In this document: one piece after another, positions 10,943 through 23,121 of the stretch | Layout: each line of letters begins with the position of its first letter | Position numbering within the stretch: position 1 is the first letter of the stretch | Origin: Favolaschia claudopus | Lineage: Eukaryota; Basidiomycota; Agaricomycetes; Agaricales; Mycenaceae | NCBI GenBank assembly: GCA_037176885.1 | Contig: JAWWNJ010000173.1 | Location: 186,001 to 250,000 of the forward strand | Length of the DNA stretch: 64,000 bases | Direction: 5' to 3' | Notes under the pieces: model-generated | Database searches by the model: none | What the model was told of the DNA's origin: nothing | What the model saw: the letters and a program-made list of their open reading frames with translations, nothing else | Made by a program: the position numbers and the translations under genes

Positions 10943-12748
10943 TTGAGCGACTCCGATATCACTGCACTCAGCGCACCAGATGCCCGATATGCTCGAATCC
11001 ATCACATTGACATGGCATTGCAAGACCTCGAAGTTGCATATAAGACGGCTGGTGGATTGCCTTTGAACCTCTGGAAGCTCCTTCCCCAGCGACATCGGTC
11101 TCACATACCTGAAGAAAGCGCCCGCGCCGTAGACTTCGCTGCGGAGCTGTCGTCAGGACAGAGAAACCTTGCCTCCCTTTCACGCTCCGAAATATCGCTC
11201 CTTCGTCGAGCGCTCTGTACGCGACGAAATGACCTTACGTCCATTGCTTGTCTTCCAACAGAGATTCTTTCTTCGATCCTCGAGCTCTGCCCTTCGATAG
11301 ACGAAGACAAACCCGAATTCAGAAGTGCAAAATTTCTTTTGGGACTGTCAGTGTCTCAAGTCTGCCGCAGATGGCGAGAAATTGCGATTTACAGCTCCTT
11401 CTTTTGGTCGAAGGTCGTGGTATCGCGGCCCCACTGGGCGCTGGAGCTTCTCATCCGATCACGAGCAGCGCCTCTCGTTGTCGGAATGAATCTCAACTCC
11501 AGGCTAAAAGAGGCTATAGCTGCCCGCGAGACTGTATTGGCGCAATTACCGAGGATTCGGGAGCTCCATATACACACAGCGGACTTCTCTCCTCTCTCTA
11601 ATCAGCTGCGCTTTCGGTCTACACCTATTATTCTCGATACACTTGGTCTGTCAGCTACGGTACCTCAAATACTGGCAGCAGAACTGTTCAATACGGGGGC
11701 ACCAGCTCTCCGGCAATTATCGCTCCATCGCTGTCTTTTGGGTACAAATTCTGCGCTATGGAGTAATCTCGAATCGTTGGAGCTCATTTACGCGCCACTA
11801 CAGTTTGACCCTCAGCTGAACATGGACGTTTTCCTCGACATCCTCAGAAATATACCGCATCTGCGGTCCTTGACCCTCGACAATTCCTTCCCTATGACGC
11901 TGACAGCGTCAGAGATAGCATGCCTTCCTTTGGAGTCTCTCAAAGTCGTCGGTAGCATCTGGCAATGCTACTGTGTTCTCCGCGCCATTTCAGCCCCGCA
12001 CTCGCGCATCATTCTATTATGCCAACCAGACTATCATTGGCATTCCTCGGCGAATTCGGGTGCTGATACTCAGAATACGCCATACCTGCCTTCGCACCTG
12101 CAGCGCATGTGGACAGCCCTCGAGAGACACCGGATGGAGGCGACTGATCCTGTGGTAACAGACCTCAAAATTTCAGATCCTCTGGTTCTCTCAGATGGGG
12201 TCATTCCTTTCGAAATCAGTTTCTTCAATCAGTACGCCCCCCTCAATGCACCCAAGCATCCTCGCTACACGGTGTGTCTATACAGGGTATCGGGCGGGCG
12301 TTTCGTGGCGAGATGGAGAGAAGCGATCATCTCTGGGTTGGCGGACTACGTGGCGCTCGGTCAACTAGCAAGCTTCACTGTCCAGTCGTACGGGTTCCAG
12401 CTACCTTTATCCTCGTTGCATCTGCCCGCCTTGAGTCACGTAGTACTGTACCACGATGCTGCGTCATTGATTCAGGACGTGGAGGGAAGCTCACTCCCGC
12501 CTCCCAGCCGCTTGTGGGACCGCATGCATGGCACGAACGACCTCCCGCAGCTCCAAGGTGTGACGCTACACTGTATCACGTTCAGCAGCCAGCAGCTGGA
12601 AAGTCTTCTAATGTGGTTGGCACGGAGGAAACGTTTGAATCTCGGTCTAGAGGAGCTGCGATTCGTGGACTGCGTGTTAGAACCTGGCGAAGTACGCTCG
12701 TTCAAGGGCTTGGCACGACAGATTACCACGGAGGATACGGCGCAGTGA
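10943..12748 (+). CDS. F-box-like protein B, about 580-600 residues
   Basis: One long intact open frame. The F-box-like motif sits about 100 residues in (CLPTEILSSILELCPSIDED, then VSQVCRRWREIAIYSSFFW), preceded by a coiled-coil-like segment (EISLLRRALCTRRNDLTSI) typical of Agaricomycete F-box proteins. The rest is leucine-rich with irregular LRR spacing. The frame opens with TTG at 10943; the first in-frame ATG is 11012 (MALQDLEVAYKTAGG), which I prefer unless an upstream exon exists. It is clearly paralogous to the gene at 35447-37099: same layout, shared LPTEIL and CRRW blocks, similar C-terminus (LARRKRLNLGLEELRFVDC versus LAQRKRLGLGIDEMRLIDC). Expected role: substrate adaptor of an SCF-type ubiquitin ligase; target unknown. 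Confidence 0.85.
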   Translation: MSDSDITALSAPDARYARIHHIDMALQDLEVAYKTAGGLPLNLWKLLPQRHRSHIPEESARAVDFAAELSSGQRNLASLSRSEISLLRRALCTRRNDLTSIACLPTEILSSILELCPSIDEDKPEFRSAKFLLGLSVSQVCRRWREIAIYSSFFWSKVVVSRPHWALELLIRSRAAPLVVGMNLNSRLKEAIAARETVLAQLPRIRELHIHTADFSPLSNQLRFRSTPIILDTLGLSATVPQILAAELFNTGAPALRQLSLHRCLLGTNSALWSNLESLELIYAPLQFDPQLNMDVFLDILRNIPHLRSLTLDNSFPMTLTASEIACLPLESLKVVGSIWQCYCVLRAISAPHSRIILLCQPDYHWHSSANSGADTQNTPYLPSHLQRMWTALERHRMEATDPVVTDLKISDPLVLSDGVIPFEISFFNQYAPLNAPKHPRYTVCLYRVSGGRFVARWREAIISGLADYVALGQLASFTVQSYGFQLPLSSLHLPALSHVVLYHDAASLIQDVEGSSLPPPSRLWDRMHGTNDLPQLQGVTLHCITFSSQQLESLLMWLARRKRLNLGLEELRFVDCVLEPGEVRSFKGLARQITTEDTAQ

Positions 12749-13916
12749 ATGAGCTGTGAGTGTCATGATTTATTTTCAGTCGTTTATTTTTCTTCTGGCG
12801 ACACTCACACTTTCTCAGATTTGCGGTGGGAAAGTCTCTTTTGAGTACAATCTTCTAGTCCACTGGTTTTCCTTTGTTCACGTTCAAATCGACGTTGTGT
12901 TCAAAACAGTCTGAATCCGGATGAACAGTGGTTCCGTCGCGCTATCTGCGATACCATACGATCCGCGAAAATTTGTTCCGATTTCTTTGACGCGTCGAGA
13001 ATGGGCGGAGTTAAGTGATTGTGCATGGAGCATTTCAACCCGTCTAGTCGGCAGAATCCGCTCTAACTCCACGATTATCTGGGTCCGCAGGTTACGAGGT
13101 GAGCCGGAAATCCCGCATTGTTGCGGTCCAAACAAAGCCATCAGACTTTCCGCGTGTCTCACGAGCACGCGTGTGTATCGAGACCAACCTGCTGCGCAAA
13201 CTGTGTGGCCCTCGCCCGACTTATTTTCTTGCGGTGTCTGGCACTTGAAATTCGCCCCCTATCCGGATTTTCGACAACGATGTGAGCGATCTCCAAACGT
13301 CCAGGATTTTCTACAAGCTGGGCGGACGGAATCTCAAGTACATCATCAGAAAGACGCAATCTGCTGAGGAATCTCGAAGAAATAATTTCTTGCATACTCA
13401 ACTCACCAACAATGGTAAAACATATGCAAGGGCATTATCGCCGATCAACCTATTGTGCTAGCGGTCAAGTCATTTCCGACAGGTTTGCCCTGTCCATGGA
13501 ACGAGATAGCCGTCGATTCGACAAGCTTCTAGACGGCCGGGAATTTATGTGCTTCTCGGGTTATCTCAATGTGCAAACAAATTGCTTGCGACTGTACCCG
13601 TAAAATTCCGCAGCACGATATCTCAACGGCTCCTCTTTCAAACTCGGTTATTTTCTGCCTCTTTTAGCACCGTGTCTTCACAGTTTTATGAAGTGGACGA
13701 GGCTGGTACCGCGGCTGAGAACAGAAACCATCCGGAAAACATCTTCTTGATTCCGCCGACAGCCGACGAATTTTTCCGTGGTCACCTTCTGGGATCAAGA
13801 TTGTGCGGTCCTAAGGGAGCCTTTCAAATTCATCTAAGCAACAACTTCCCGCCTATTTTGTTTAAAAGCTGAGTGTTCAGCCATATCGTCTCCACAGCAA
13901 AATACTGTAAATTCCA
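12749..13916. other. intergenic, no supported gene
   Basis: About 1.2 kb without a recognisable gene. Open frames on both strands (12884-13168 minus, 12921-13367 plus, 13549-13872 plus) overlap one another and match no family. The last few hundred bases should contain the promoter of the lyase gene. Confidence 0.45.
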
Positions 13917-15434
13917 ATGTCTCCCTCTCTTGACTTCTTCACCACTCGCACGACCGCGACCACAGAGGTTGTGAACCCCAAGCTCGAGGCACAACGCCAC
14001 TTGACTTCCGTTGCCTCCTATTACAACCCTCGTCTTGACCCTGCCAACTACATGGACGGACCTCTTTCGACCAACCCTGCTACGCGGCTCCGCCAGCTAC
14101 TCGCTCGCCCCGGTATCATTGTGCGTGGTCGTGTGGTCATGACCCTGATGAGTGCTAAACGAATCCTTGAATCAGACTGCGCCGGGAATCTGCGATGGCA
14201 TTAGCGCGCGATGCGCAATCGAGGCAGGCTTCGAGTGCCTTTACCAGAGGTATTATCTGTAACATGATTCGGTTGTGAGCAAGCATTGATCTTAATCCTC
14301 AACAGTGGTGCTGCTACGACGGCTTCGGCAAGTTTCCCTCAACCTCTTCTCATTGCCGCTATTCACTGTGCTGCAGAGACTCGGCCAGCCTGACCTCGCT
14401 ATCGCGACGCTCAATGATTTCACCGAGGTCTGTTTCAATTCTCGTGATCTTGTCACCTTCCTCGCTCATTATTACAGGCGGCAGAAATGGTCTGCAGCAT
14501 TGACCCTACGATGCCCGTGATTGCAGACGCGGATACTGGGTACAGAGATTCATTTTCTTCTCCACTTTGAATTCAGAATCTAACGGCTTCAAGCTTCGGT
14601 GGTCCAGCCAACATCGCGCGCACCGTCACGAGATATGCCCGAGCCGGTGTGGCAGGCCTCCACATCGAAGATCAAGTTCAAACCAAGCGTTGTGGTCACT
14701 TGCTCGGCAAACAGGTTGTTTCTCGTGAGGAGTTCGTTACTCGCATCCGAGCGGCCGTCCTCGCTCGCGATCAGATACCCGGCGGCTCAGATTTTGTAAG
14801 CTTTCAGGATGTATGGGAGTCTTGTCTGACCCAGCGGAAGGTGATTATTGGGCGCACTGATTCAGCTCAAGTCTTGGGAATGGACGAGGCGATTGCCAGA
14901 TTGAAGCTGGCTGCTGACGCTGGGGCCGACGTTTGCTTCATTGAAGGCGTCAAGACTGAGCAACTGCTTAAAAAGACCGTGGCCGCTCTTGCGCCGCAAC
15001 CGGTAAGTATTTTCCCTTGGTATTCTCTAACACCGTTCAACATGATACCCAGGTCCTGGTGAATGTTATCTCCGGAGGGCTCACTCCAAGCTTCACCTAC
15101 AAACAAGCTGAAGCGATGGGAGCCAAAATCATCAGTACGCGATATTGACTAACAATAAATTTCCGTGATCCTCCAACGCTGTTAATAGTTTTCTCTCTCG
15201 TCTCATGCGTGCCTATGTTGCATGCAGTGCGTGCAGCTATGAAGTCTCTGCGGGAAACAGGCACGGATTTCGGGTCTGCTCAAGGCATGGGGCCGCGCGA
15301 ATTTTTCGAAGTCATGGGTAAGGCCGCGAAATCCGTGACTGATTCTATAAGCATATTCTTATTTCTTTACAGGTTTGAATGACGTTGTGACCCTGGACTC
15401 GAAAGCCGGAGGAAATGCTTTTGTCTCGATCTAA
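13917..15434 (+). CDS. isocitrate lyase/PEP mutase superfamily lyase
   Basis: Ten exons: 13917-14120, 14176-14249, 14306-14327, 14377-14427, 14478-14539, 14594-14795, 14841-15002, 15053-15134, 15189-15317, 15373-15434. The sum is 1050 bases, an exact 349-residue frame plus stop. The product has the ICL/PEPM TIM-barrel signatures: APGICDGISARCAIEAG, SGAATTASRLG, the metal-binding IADADTGFGG, HIEDQVQTKRCGH and IIGRTDS. Family members cleave C-C or C-P bonds of oxaloacetate, (methyl)isocitrate or dimethylmalate; this fungal type includes oxaloacetate acetylhydrolase, which makes oxalate. I cannot assign the substrate. Exon 3 is only 22 bases, and the intron after it (14328-14376) has a GC donor (GCAAGT). 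No signal peptide is evident. Confidence 0.85.
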
Positions 15435-15887
15435 AAAGCCTTGATGACTGTACGATTAGAGGAATTCAGATCACAATACTTAGAGGGACACGTAAACTTT
15501 CACTAAATATATTCGGGCTCTATGGGTTAAATGTGTGAAAGTGTCGGTCATTGAAACTATCGTTGATCATTGGTGTAATCGCACACGGTGCAGATATTTC
15601 TACTGAGACAACAATTACGTAAGTTGAACTGTAGTTGAACTTGAACCGTGGGAGTCCGGGAAATTCCGGGGATAGCTGATCCGTAACTTGACGTCGATAA
15701 AATTGCGTATAAGTACTTTGGAAACTCATTTGCGAAGTTCGTATGCAGACATCTGGCTTCAATTCTTGTCTAACTAGAGTTTGTTCATATTTTTTATCAA
15801 CTACCTACTTATGATTCGAGAAGACTTCAGTGACGCCAAATAACAGGATCGGAGTTGATGAAAGCAATTTGTTCTGCAAAGTTCGGG
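15435..15887. other. gap between convergent genes
   Basis: Between the lyase gene (+) and the carboxylesterase (-). I see only short frames without family resemblance, so this is probably the 3' UTRs. Confidence 0.45.
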
Positions 15888-18258
15888 TCAACACCTTTGT
15901 TTCGACGGTTGTTCCATAGCGATACCTTGACGGAAGTTGTCTGGAATCATGGTCAAATTTGCGCTGTTGAGTTGGATCACAGCCTATGAGACATTCATGT
16001 AAGTATGTATCCTCAATGTTGAGTATGTATATACTTATGAAATTGAGCAGAAGTACCAAACTGACCTTGTCCTTGGGCGTGTATTGCGTCCATTTGGGGC
16101 CTGAAATAAGATATGTGGTTACTGATCCGAAAGAAAGACAATATTATCAATGAGAACCCAACGAGAGACGATGCCTTTCCCATCATTGGGCGTCAAACTT
16201 GTCGCAAACGAAATCCAATAATCCCTCATAATATGACTGATCGAGATAGCTGACGTCGATGTGTCGTTGGGGGCGCCGTAGACGTATGGAATCTCGGAGC
16301 CATGAGAGACTAAATGAACATTTAACGTCAATGAAATACGAGGATGTGTAATACAGCCTGAGACCACCGAGGAAACTGGGCGGCTGAGGTTGAGTGAACA
16401 GATAGCCAAATGCGGGGACACCTGCGTTCGCTGCGGTGTCCATCCAGAATCGGCGCTGAGACTGGAAGGTGATGTCGCCCGCTAGGCGAAGATAAGTTCC
16501 ACATATCAGTTGCATGATGGCGAGACACGTATAGTACCTATAGCTGCAGCCCGTTTGAATTCGCTGCTCAACCCAAACGTTGCGTTGCCAGTGTTGAAAG
16601 GCGATCCTATCATGAAAGTTGAACATGTTTAGTTCAAGAAGGTAGGACGAAACACCAACCCAAAGAGGGATCATCGGGATACAGCTGGAGTATTTTTTGC
16701 ACCGATTGTTCAAGCTTTGTAGGTGAAACAGAGGGAGAGACCAAAGCCGTAATAACATCATGTATTTCTTGTGTTGAGTTGATAGTCATTGGGGCGAACA
16801 GCGTTCCTTCGTGTACAGTGAGAATCGCTCAACAAGAGTGATGCTCAAGTATGTACCTTCATCCAAATTGGTTCCTGCGATGAACGGCAACCGCGCGAAT
16901 TGTCCTCGTTTGAACAAAACGGAAGGCAAGTCAGGAATGAGCCCTCCTGGCCCATCGATCACCGGAACGAAGGGAAACTCATGAGTCGTTTCTGCGAGAG
17001 ATGAGGCAAAGCCAGATAGAAGTTCGCTCGTGGTAGCGTTGTAGAGACAACCAAACGTCGATCCCGATGTAGCTGTGCCAGCGCAGGACGGAACCCCACG
17101 GACAAAATTCCTCCAGTCCTCCTCATTTCGATCATCCGTGAACACGGAGGGTGTAGCTTGCGACCCTGATTCGAGTATCTGAGCGGGAGTTGATACAATC
17201 AGCGGTGGCAAAAAAGAAAAGAAGAGAATAAACCCACCGCAGCTCGAGCCAACTTTGGCAGTGGAGAATTCAAGAACAGAATTGAAGTCATTATGGAACC
17301 TGCGCTTTCGCCGAAAACGGTGACCTAGAGATTGGTTTCAATATGAATGAATGACTGGTTGAATACAAGAGCACTCAAACCTTGGCTTTATCCCCTCCGA
17401 AACTTTCAATATGAAGCTGAAGCCACTGCAGAGCTGTGATCTGATCTTTGATACCGAGATTCAAAGCACGTCGGTTGCCTGCTTCCTGCCCTTGTGGAAA
17501 GCCTAAAGGTCCCAGACGGTAGTTGAAGTTGACGTAAATAATTGGTGTACCCTAGGTCTCTCTATTCATGCCAAGTTCATTAACAATCTAAGATTAGGCA
17601 ACTTACCCGAAGCACACTCTGAGCGACAATTCCACTGCCGTTGAAAATCATCGAAGAACCGTCGACGAAGCCCCCGCCATATCTGATGAGGTTACTTATA
17701 GGCAAACCGTTTTGTGAAAGTTGGGAACTCACGTCCAAAACATCTGAGAACGCGGAAATTGACATAAGATCCTAATCTCAATTAATACAAGCAGGCACGA
17801 CGTACCACGGGCAATCTCGCATAGGAAGTGATTCCTTCCGGTCGAAGGATGTTTACTGTAAGACAATCTTCTGAGACTGAGGATGCTGGAAGATGCTACC
17901 TCATAAGTCGAGTCAGAAGAGCCACACTCAAAAAGCACCTGATTGACGAACGGTTTGTAAACAGGCAGGTCCGAAATTCGTAGCATTGAAAATGCGGGAT
18001 TCGATAGACGCTTTCAGCACAGGTGGACGCAAACGTAGGTTTCCAAGAGGTGGTTCCGCGTATGGAATGCCTGGGGAGCCGAGGGCTCAGTTTGGAATTC
18101 GGTTGTTTTATCATGGCGGGACTACCTGCGAAAAGCTCCTGTCTGAAAGTTGGAATACTTTGTCCAACCACCGATGTTTTTCCAAGTTTGACTGTGGGAA
18201 CGGCGTTGACGGTGAGAGCATGAATCACGATTACAACCAGGCTGAGCAAGAACAACAT
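15888..18258 (-). CDS. secreted carboxylesterase type B, copy 1
   Basis: Multi-exon alpha/beta-hydrolase of the carboxylesterase B/lipase family. Starts with a signal peptide (MLFLLSLVVIVIHALTVNAVP) followed by VKLGKTSVVGQSIPTFRQELFAG. The nucleophile elbow is VTVFGESAGSIMTS (around 17300). A conserved block reads PVIDGPGGLIPDLPSVLFKRG then LPFIAGTNLDEG, and the catalytic His region is SHGSEIPYVYGAP. The last exon ends IPDNFRQGIAMEQPSKQRC with TGA at 15888-15890. Introns are about 45-60 bases. It probably hydrolyses esters outside the cell; the substrate is unknown. A close paralogue lies in the opposite orientation at 43028-45421 with matching exon layout. It diverges from the cyclophilin gene across about 1.2 kb. 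Confidence 0.85.
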
Positions 18259-19129
18259 GTTTGGAGCTCAGATTTGAGTCTGCGCTGTGTCTTACCCCTC
18301 AGGGCAGCTCCAGCTAAATACCCTGCAGTGCATGCCCGCGCTTTGAGCGGCTCTTCCTGACGCTGCCTTTTTCAACCAGAGGTTTTCGGGCATGAGCATG
18401 GCTCTCACTAGAACCTCCAAATTGCCGCGGGAACTTTTACGCCGGGCGGAGTGAATCTCTAATTAGGAGTTTGCCGCAGCTGTTGCCTCGGAGATTCTGT
18501 CCTCCCGCACGGTGAACGCCTGGAGGGCATGGTCTTCATGTGGATTTTTACGTAGGAGAACTCGGATCTTGGAGCAAAATCTGCACCTTTTCGCCTGAAG
18601 CATTTCAGAATCCAAATTGGGGCTGGGATTCAGAGCGAGGGCAAGGTGAGAATACTACTTACCGCGAAGAGTTGAGGCATCGATGTCAAGTTCGTCGATG
18701 GATGTATGTATCTCACTGCTTTTGAAGCAATTTCGAAGCAAATGGTAAAAGTTGAGAACAAGAGACCCGTGACCCGTGGGACAGTATTCTGGTTCACGTA
18801 ATTTGACGCGTCAAACCGGCAACTGCCGGTCCAGTTTGTAGCAGCTCTCTGCACGCGTCAACGACGCGACTCTCGCGAAAGAACTGTCCACTAACGGAGG
18901 GGTAGCCATGATGTCGACTCTGAATTTACTCTCGCTTCTTCTCCTTCTCCTGGGTTTCAAGTTCTGGTTCGCGAAATTTCAAGGCAGCTGCGGTCTGCCA
19001 GTGCCTGCCACCAGAAGAGATTTGTCTCGGACCCCTCCGCTCCCTGACTTGAAACGGATGCCTCTGGTGGAAAATGTATCCTTCGGAGTTGGTCCTTGAC
19101 GTTTCAGTTGCGGTAACTTGGGTTAACTT
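18259..19129. other. intergenic, no supported gene
   Basis: No recognisable coding region. A leucine-rich 63-codon frame at 18908-19099 looks like a possible hydrophobic leader but continues into nothing recognisable. The promoter of the minus-strand esterase should lie just above 18258. Confidence 0.4.
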
Positions 19130-19311
19130 CCTCTGCAGGAAGAGTGTTTTTCTACTTCCAGTCTCGGGGCTGCCCGTCTCCAGTCCTCGTCGTTCGATTC
19201 CCAGATTCGGCTGTTGTTGCTTTTCAGCGAGTCAACGTCTATCAAACAGCTCACGTTCTCATCTCACTGCCCCGTACTTCGCGATGCGAATTTTGTTGTT
19301 CTGAGATTCTG
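19130..19311 (+). pseudogene. possible decayed F-box/LRR gene fragment
   Basis: One frame across 19224-19311 reads FSESTSIKQLTF then SSHCPVLRDANFVVLRF and stops. The first part resembles the LFSESASIKEISL segment of F-box-like A (around 2690-2740), and nucleotides just upstream (GTGTTTTTCTACTTCC and on) loosely resemble that gene too. The match is short with several mismatches, and no F-box precedes it. I read it as a relic of the same family, sitting upstream of the cyclophilin gene. Chance similarity is possible. Confidence 0.3.
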
Positions 19312-19519
19312 AAAATCTCAGAGGAATTACCCATCTTTCGTTCTGCGAATACACAAGATTTTTTTCGGCCAGCAAACGACCCAGGCTCGCAGCAATTCAG
19401 CAGCCATCGATACGAATCACGATTAACCAAAAGGGGATCTCACGCTGTCTAGCAAGTTCTCGAAGGTCAGCGTCAGCGAAAATGTCACGGCGCCCTCAAC
19501 CTTACTCTCCTCCTCCTCC

Positions 19520-20904
19520 ATGGCTTCACCAGACCGACCCTTAGCCTTCTTCGACATCACCATCGGCGACAAGCCCATCGGTCGAGTCGTCTTCTCACTT
19601 TACGCGGATCATGTCCCGAAAACAGCAGAGAACTTTCGTGCGTCGCCCACACCATTTTCCTCGGCTCACGCTGATTTTTTGTCGCTTTGAAGGGGCTTTG
19701 TGTACGGGAGAGAAGGGAAATGGCGTCCAGGGCAAGCCGCTGCACTTCAAAGGCGCGACTTTCCATCGGGTCATCAAGGGGTGGGTGCAGGCGTGAGCAG
19801 AATTGAAGGAATGATTGCTGACGCGATGCGCAAGGTTCATGTGCCAGGGAGGAGACTTCACCGCTGGAAATGGCACAGGTGCGCCTTATCTCGTCTTCGG
19901 CTCCTTGAAATCATGCTTGACCACAATTTCCAGGCGGCGAATCGATCTACGGCGAAAAATTCGAAGACGAAGGCTTCCCCGTAAAACACACCAAACCCTT
20001 CCTGCTCTCCATGGCCAACTCCGGCCCCAACACCAACGGCTCGCAATTCTTCATCACCACCGGCCCCACACCGCATCTCGACGACAAACACGTCGTTTTC
20101 GGCGAAGTCATCAAGGGCAAGTCTCTGGTGCGCCAGATCGAAAACAACCCCGTCTCGTCGGGCGACGTTCCGATTGAGGCGGTGACTATCGCCGACTGTG
20201 GTGTTCTGCCGCCGGATGATCCTTGCTTGGCTGAAACGACGCCCGAGGATGGGGATGGGCACGAAGATTTCCCGGAGGACGATGATGCTGACACGACCGA
20301 TCCCACTGTCGCGCTCAAGATCGCCACGCAGCTTCGCGAGTTGGCGACGAAGCTTTACAAGGATGGGAAGACGGAGCTTGCGTTAGAGAAGTATCAGAGT
20401 GCGTCGCGAATTCACTCATTTCTATCACTTGCTAAATTCAAAACAGAATCGATTCGATACCTCGACGCGCCGACGACACCAGATGATTCCGCCGAGCTAA
20501 AGGCGTCGTTCGACGCACTCCTCGCCCCGCTCCTGCTCAACTCGGCCCTGGTCGCCGTCCGCCTCCAACCCCCATCCGCTAGCAACGCCAACATCGCCGT
20601 CAAGTCTGCCTCGCGCGCGCTGACCACGCTCACATTGAGTCCAGCGGATAAAGGTTCGTGTCCCTCGACCCACTTCTCGTTTCCGATCTGCGGACTGAAA
20701 TCTCGTACAGCCAAAGCACTCTACCGCCGCGCCCTCGCGCATCTCATTCTCCGAGACTCAGAACGCGCAGAGAAGGACCTGGTAGAAGCGCAGGCGTGTG
20801 CTCCCGGGGATGCCGCCATCGCAAGCGAGCTGGCGACTATCCGCAAGCGTAATAAGGAGCAGCGGGATAAGGAGAAGAGGCAATTGAAGAAGATGTTCGC
20901 GTAG
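19520..20904 (+). CDS. CPR6: cyclophilin-40 type peptidyl-prolyl isomerase with TPR domain
   Basis: Six exons: 19520-19637, 19693-19780, 19835-19878, 19934-20398, 20447-20653, 20711-20904. They sum to 1116 bases, giving 371 residues, the usual length for Cyp40/PPID. The N-terminal half is a cyclophilin domain ([70 protein letters not shown]). The active-site Arg (FHRV) and the Gln/Phe positions are present. The C-terminal half is a TPR domain ([30 protein letters not shown]) ending in a basic helix, which in the family binds the Hsp90 C-terminus. Expected role: cytosolic Hsp90 co-chaperone and prolyl isomerase. It is convergent with the phospholipase B gene 158 bases downstream. Confidence 0.95.
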
Positions 20905-21061
20905 AGTTCCAATGTTGTGCAAAGGAAATGTAGATCATAAAACTGCTTTCGATTGTTTTCCATTACCCAAATAACAAACACATTATAAACTATCTGTAGT
21001 ATGGCGCGAGCAGTTTTGTAGTATATTTCCGGCCTCCCAACTCTCAACTCCCCACTCAGCC

Positions 21062-23121
21062 TCACCCCTCCCAACAATACCTCGCAAAACACGTCTCGCA
21101 CACCCCAGTCCTCTTCGCCCCCACCCTTGCTCGCGCCCTCTCCACCACCGCACACGCCAAACACGCGCCCCACTCCCGATCCCTCAACCCACCCCCTCTC
21201 ACCACCGCGCCCTGCGTCGCCACATCAAACGTTTGTGCCAACATCCCCTGCATCTCCCCCGTCGTATACGTCGACTGGAAGGTGCTGGTATTGGTGAGCG
21301 GCGGGGAGCCGTCGCGCGGGGGGGCGCCGTTCGGGATGTATACCACCAGTGGGGGAGGAGGGGTGGGGTGGTGGTTGTAGGGATGGTGCGGCGAACTTGA
21401 AGGGGCGTTGCAGCCGAAGAAGGTTGGGCGGGATGTGAGGTTTTGTGTGGCGAAGCCGTCCAGGGAGGCGGGGACGGCGGGGAAGGGAGCCAGGCCGCGT
21501 TGGAAGATCTTCATTCGTTCCTGACTGGTTGGGGAGAATAAGCAAGTAAAGAATGGGATGGCACACGACAACGTACGTAGCGATGAGCGACGCTCCCCTT
21601 GCATAGTTATTCCCATCGTCATTCGGGGCGTCCACAGCGATGATGACGTCGACCTTGCGGTCCTCGACGAGCATAGGCTGAAGAGGCATAATCTGTCCGT
21701 CCTCCCCTCCGTCAATGAGACTCAGAATCGTCTCATGCGAGTCGGAGAAGGTTTTCGGCGCGACGCCGCGGAAGGGGTTGGGGTAGTTGCTCGTGTCCAG
21801 GCGGAGTGAGGGCGATTGCGGGTATGTGGTGTTTACAAGGACGGAGAAGTTCGCGGTGCCAGCGGCTAGGGCTGCTGCCTGAGGGGATGTGAGCAGCTTG
21901 TAAGAAGCGAAGGACACACGTACACTGGTAGCATTGGCCTCGTTCCAGAGATTGGACGAGGTGCCGGAGAGGAACATTGCTTCGTCGAACCCGGTCGCGC
22001 ATATAGAACGGTTTGTCGTGCCGAGGTACTTCATCGGTGTGTGTGCCGCAAGAACGTCGTCAAAGCAGCTCATTTCGACTGCCTCGAATGGTCAGAATCG
22101 ACAAGAAGATGGAGGCAACGAGAACATACAGAGATTGAACTCGAACATGGGGCTATTGAGTGGGACAAAATTGCCACCGGGGAAGAGGGTGCCGTTGATG
22201 TGCTCCGAAGCGATATTCGCGACCATGATCGGGAAAGGCTGCTGGTGCGACGCGAATGTCGGACTGCAAGAAGATAAAGTTAGCGATTACATCGATGAAA
22301 CGAATCCACTAACAGTTTCACCAAGTCGGAGAAAAGAATCCCAGACCCGTGCGAGGTGTTTGTAAGGAACCCCGATTCAGTGGTTCCATTGGTGAAGTGT
22401 CGAGCAAGTGCGCGGCCCCAAGCGTCCCCAACCGAAACGGGGAAATGCTTCGCCTTGGCGGCGATTTCATGGAGGACCTGTTGCGCAAAGATAGCCTGTT
22501 CCGCGGGGTCCGTAGAGACGGTCCAGATATCGTGCGAGGTGATCCAGCCAGCGAAGTCTTTCGACCTGCCATCGCCAAACACGAGGTGCTGGATGGTGGG
22601 GAAGTTGGCTTGAGCGAGCGATGTGACGAGCCAAGATCCGCCGCTGAGACCTGCGAGATGCGTCGTAGCTTGCAATAAACCGCCCGTGCCTGTTTTGGCC
22701 GCTGAGGAATTGCGAGCGTCCAAAGCATTCAAAACTCCTGCGCCAAAGAGGGCAGCTGGAAGACTCAATCAGCAAGCGATATCTTTTCTAAGAAGGGCTA
22801 CACGGCGCACGCACCGCGATAACCACCTCCGCTGACCGAGATCCCGACCGTAGGAAGCTCCGACTTGGTTTGCAGAATCTGCTCTACATACTTGGGCAGT
22901 TTCACACCAGTTCCCTTGACGTTTTTCAAGTACGTCCTGAACGCGTCGGGAAGGACGTGTTTGCGCTTCTGCTCCGTATACCGTGCTTCCGACGCGCTGA
23001 TGGTCTGACCGCGACGCACGAGCTTGAAGTCGGCCGGACAGCGATGAAACGAGGGACCAGACGAGGCGTTGGCTACGCCCAAGAGCACCAGGAGCCAGAG
23101 GACTCTTGCGGCGTGCAACAT
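21062..23121 (-). CDS. phospholipase B (lysophospholipase), secreted
   Basis: Multi-exon member of the fungal PLB/cytosolic-PLA2-like family, which removes acyl chains from phospholipids and lysophospholipids outside the cell. Starts with a signal peptide (MLHAARVLWLLVLLGVANA). Visible signatures are the oxyanion glycine block VGISVSGGGYRGA, the nucleophile in THLAGLSGGSWLVTSL, and the catalytic Asp region SLIDGGEDGQIMPLQPML. The C-terminal cysteine motif CETCFARYCW just before the stop at 21062 is typical of the family. Potential N-glycosylation sites (NGT, NTS) are frequent. There is no clear GPI signal, so the product is probably soluble. It is convergent with the cyclophilin gene. Confidence 0.92.

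Noticed and set aside
12884..13367. Overlapping frames on both strands in a long intergenic gap
   Set aside because: They exclude each other, match nothing I know and show no exon structure.
19185..19200. GTTCGATTCCC, which looks like a tRNA B box
   Set aside because: No matching acceptor, D-arm or anticodon stem can be built around it.
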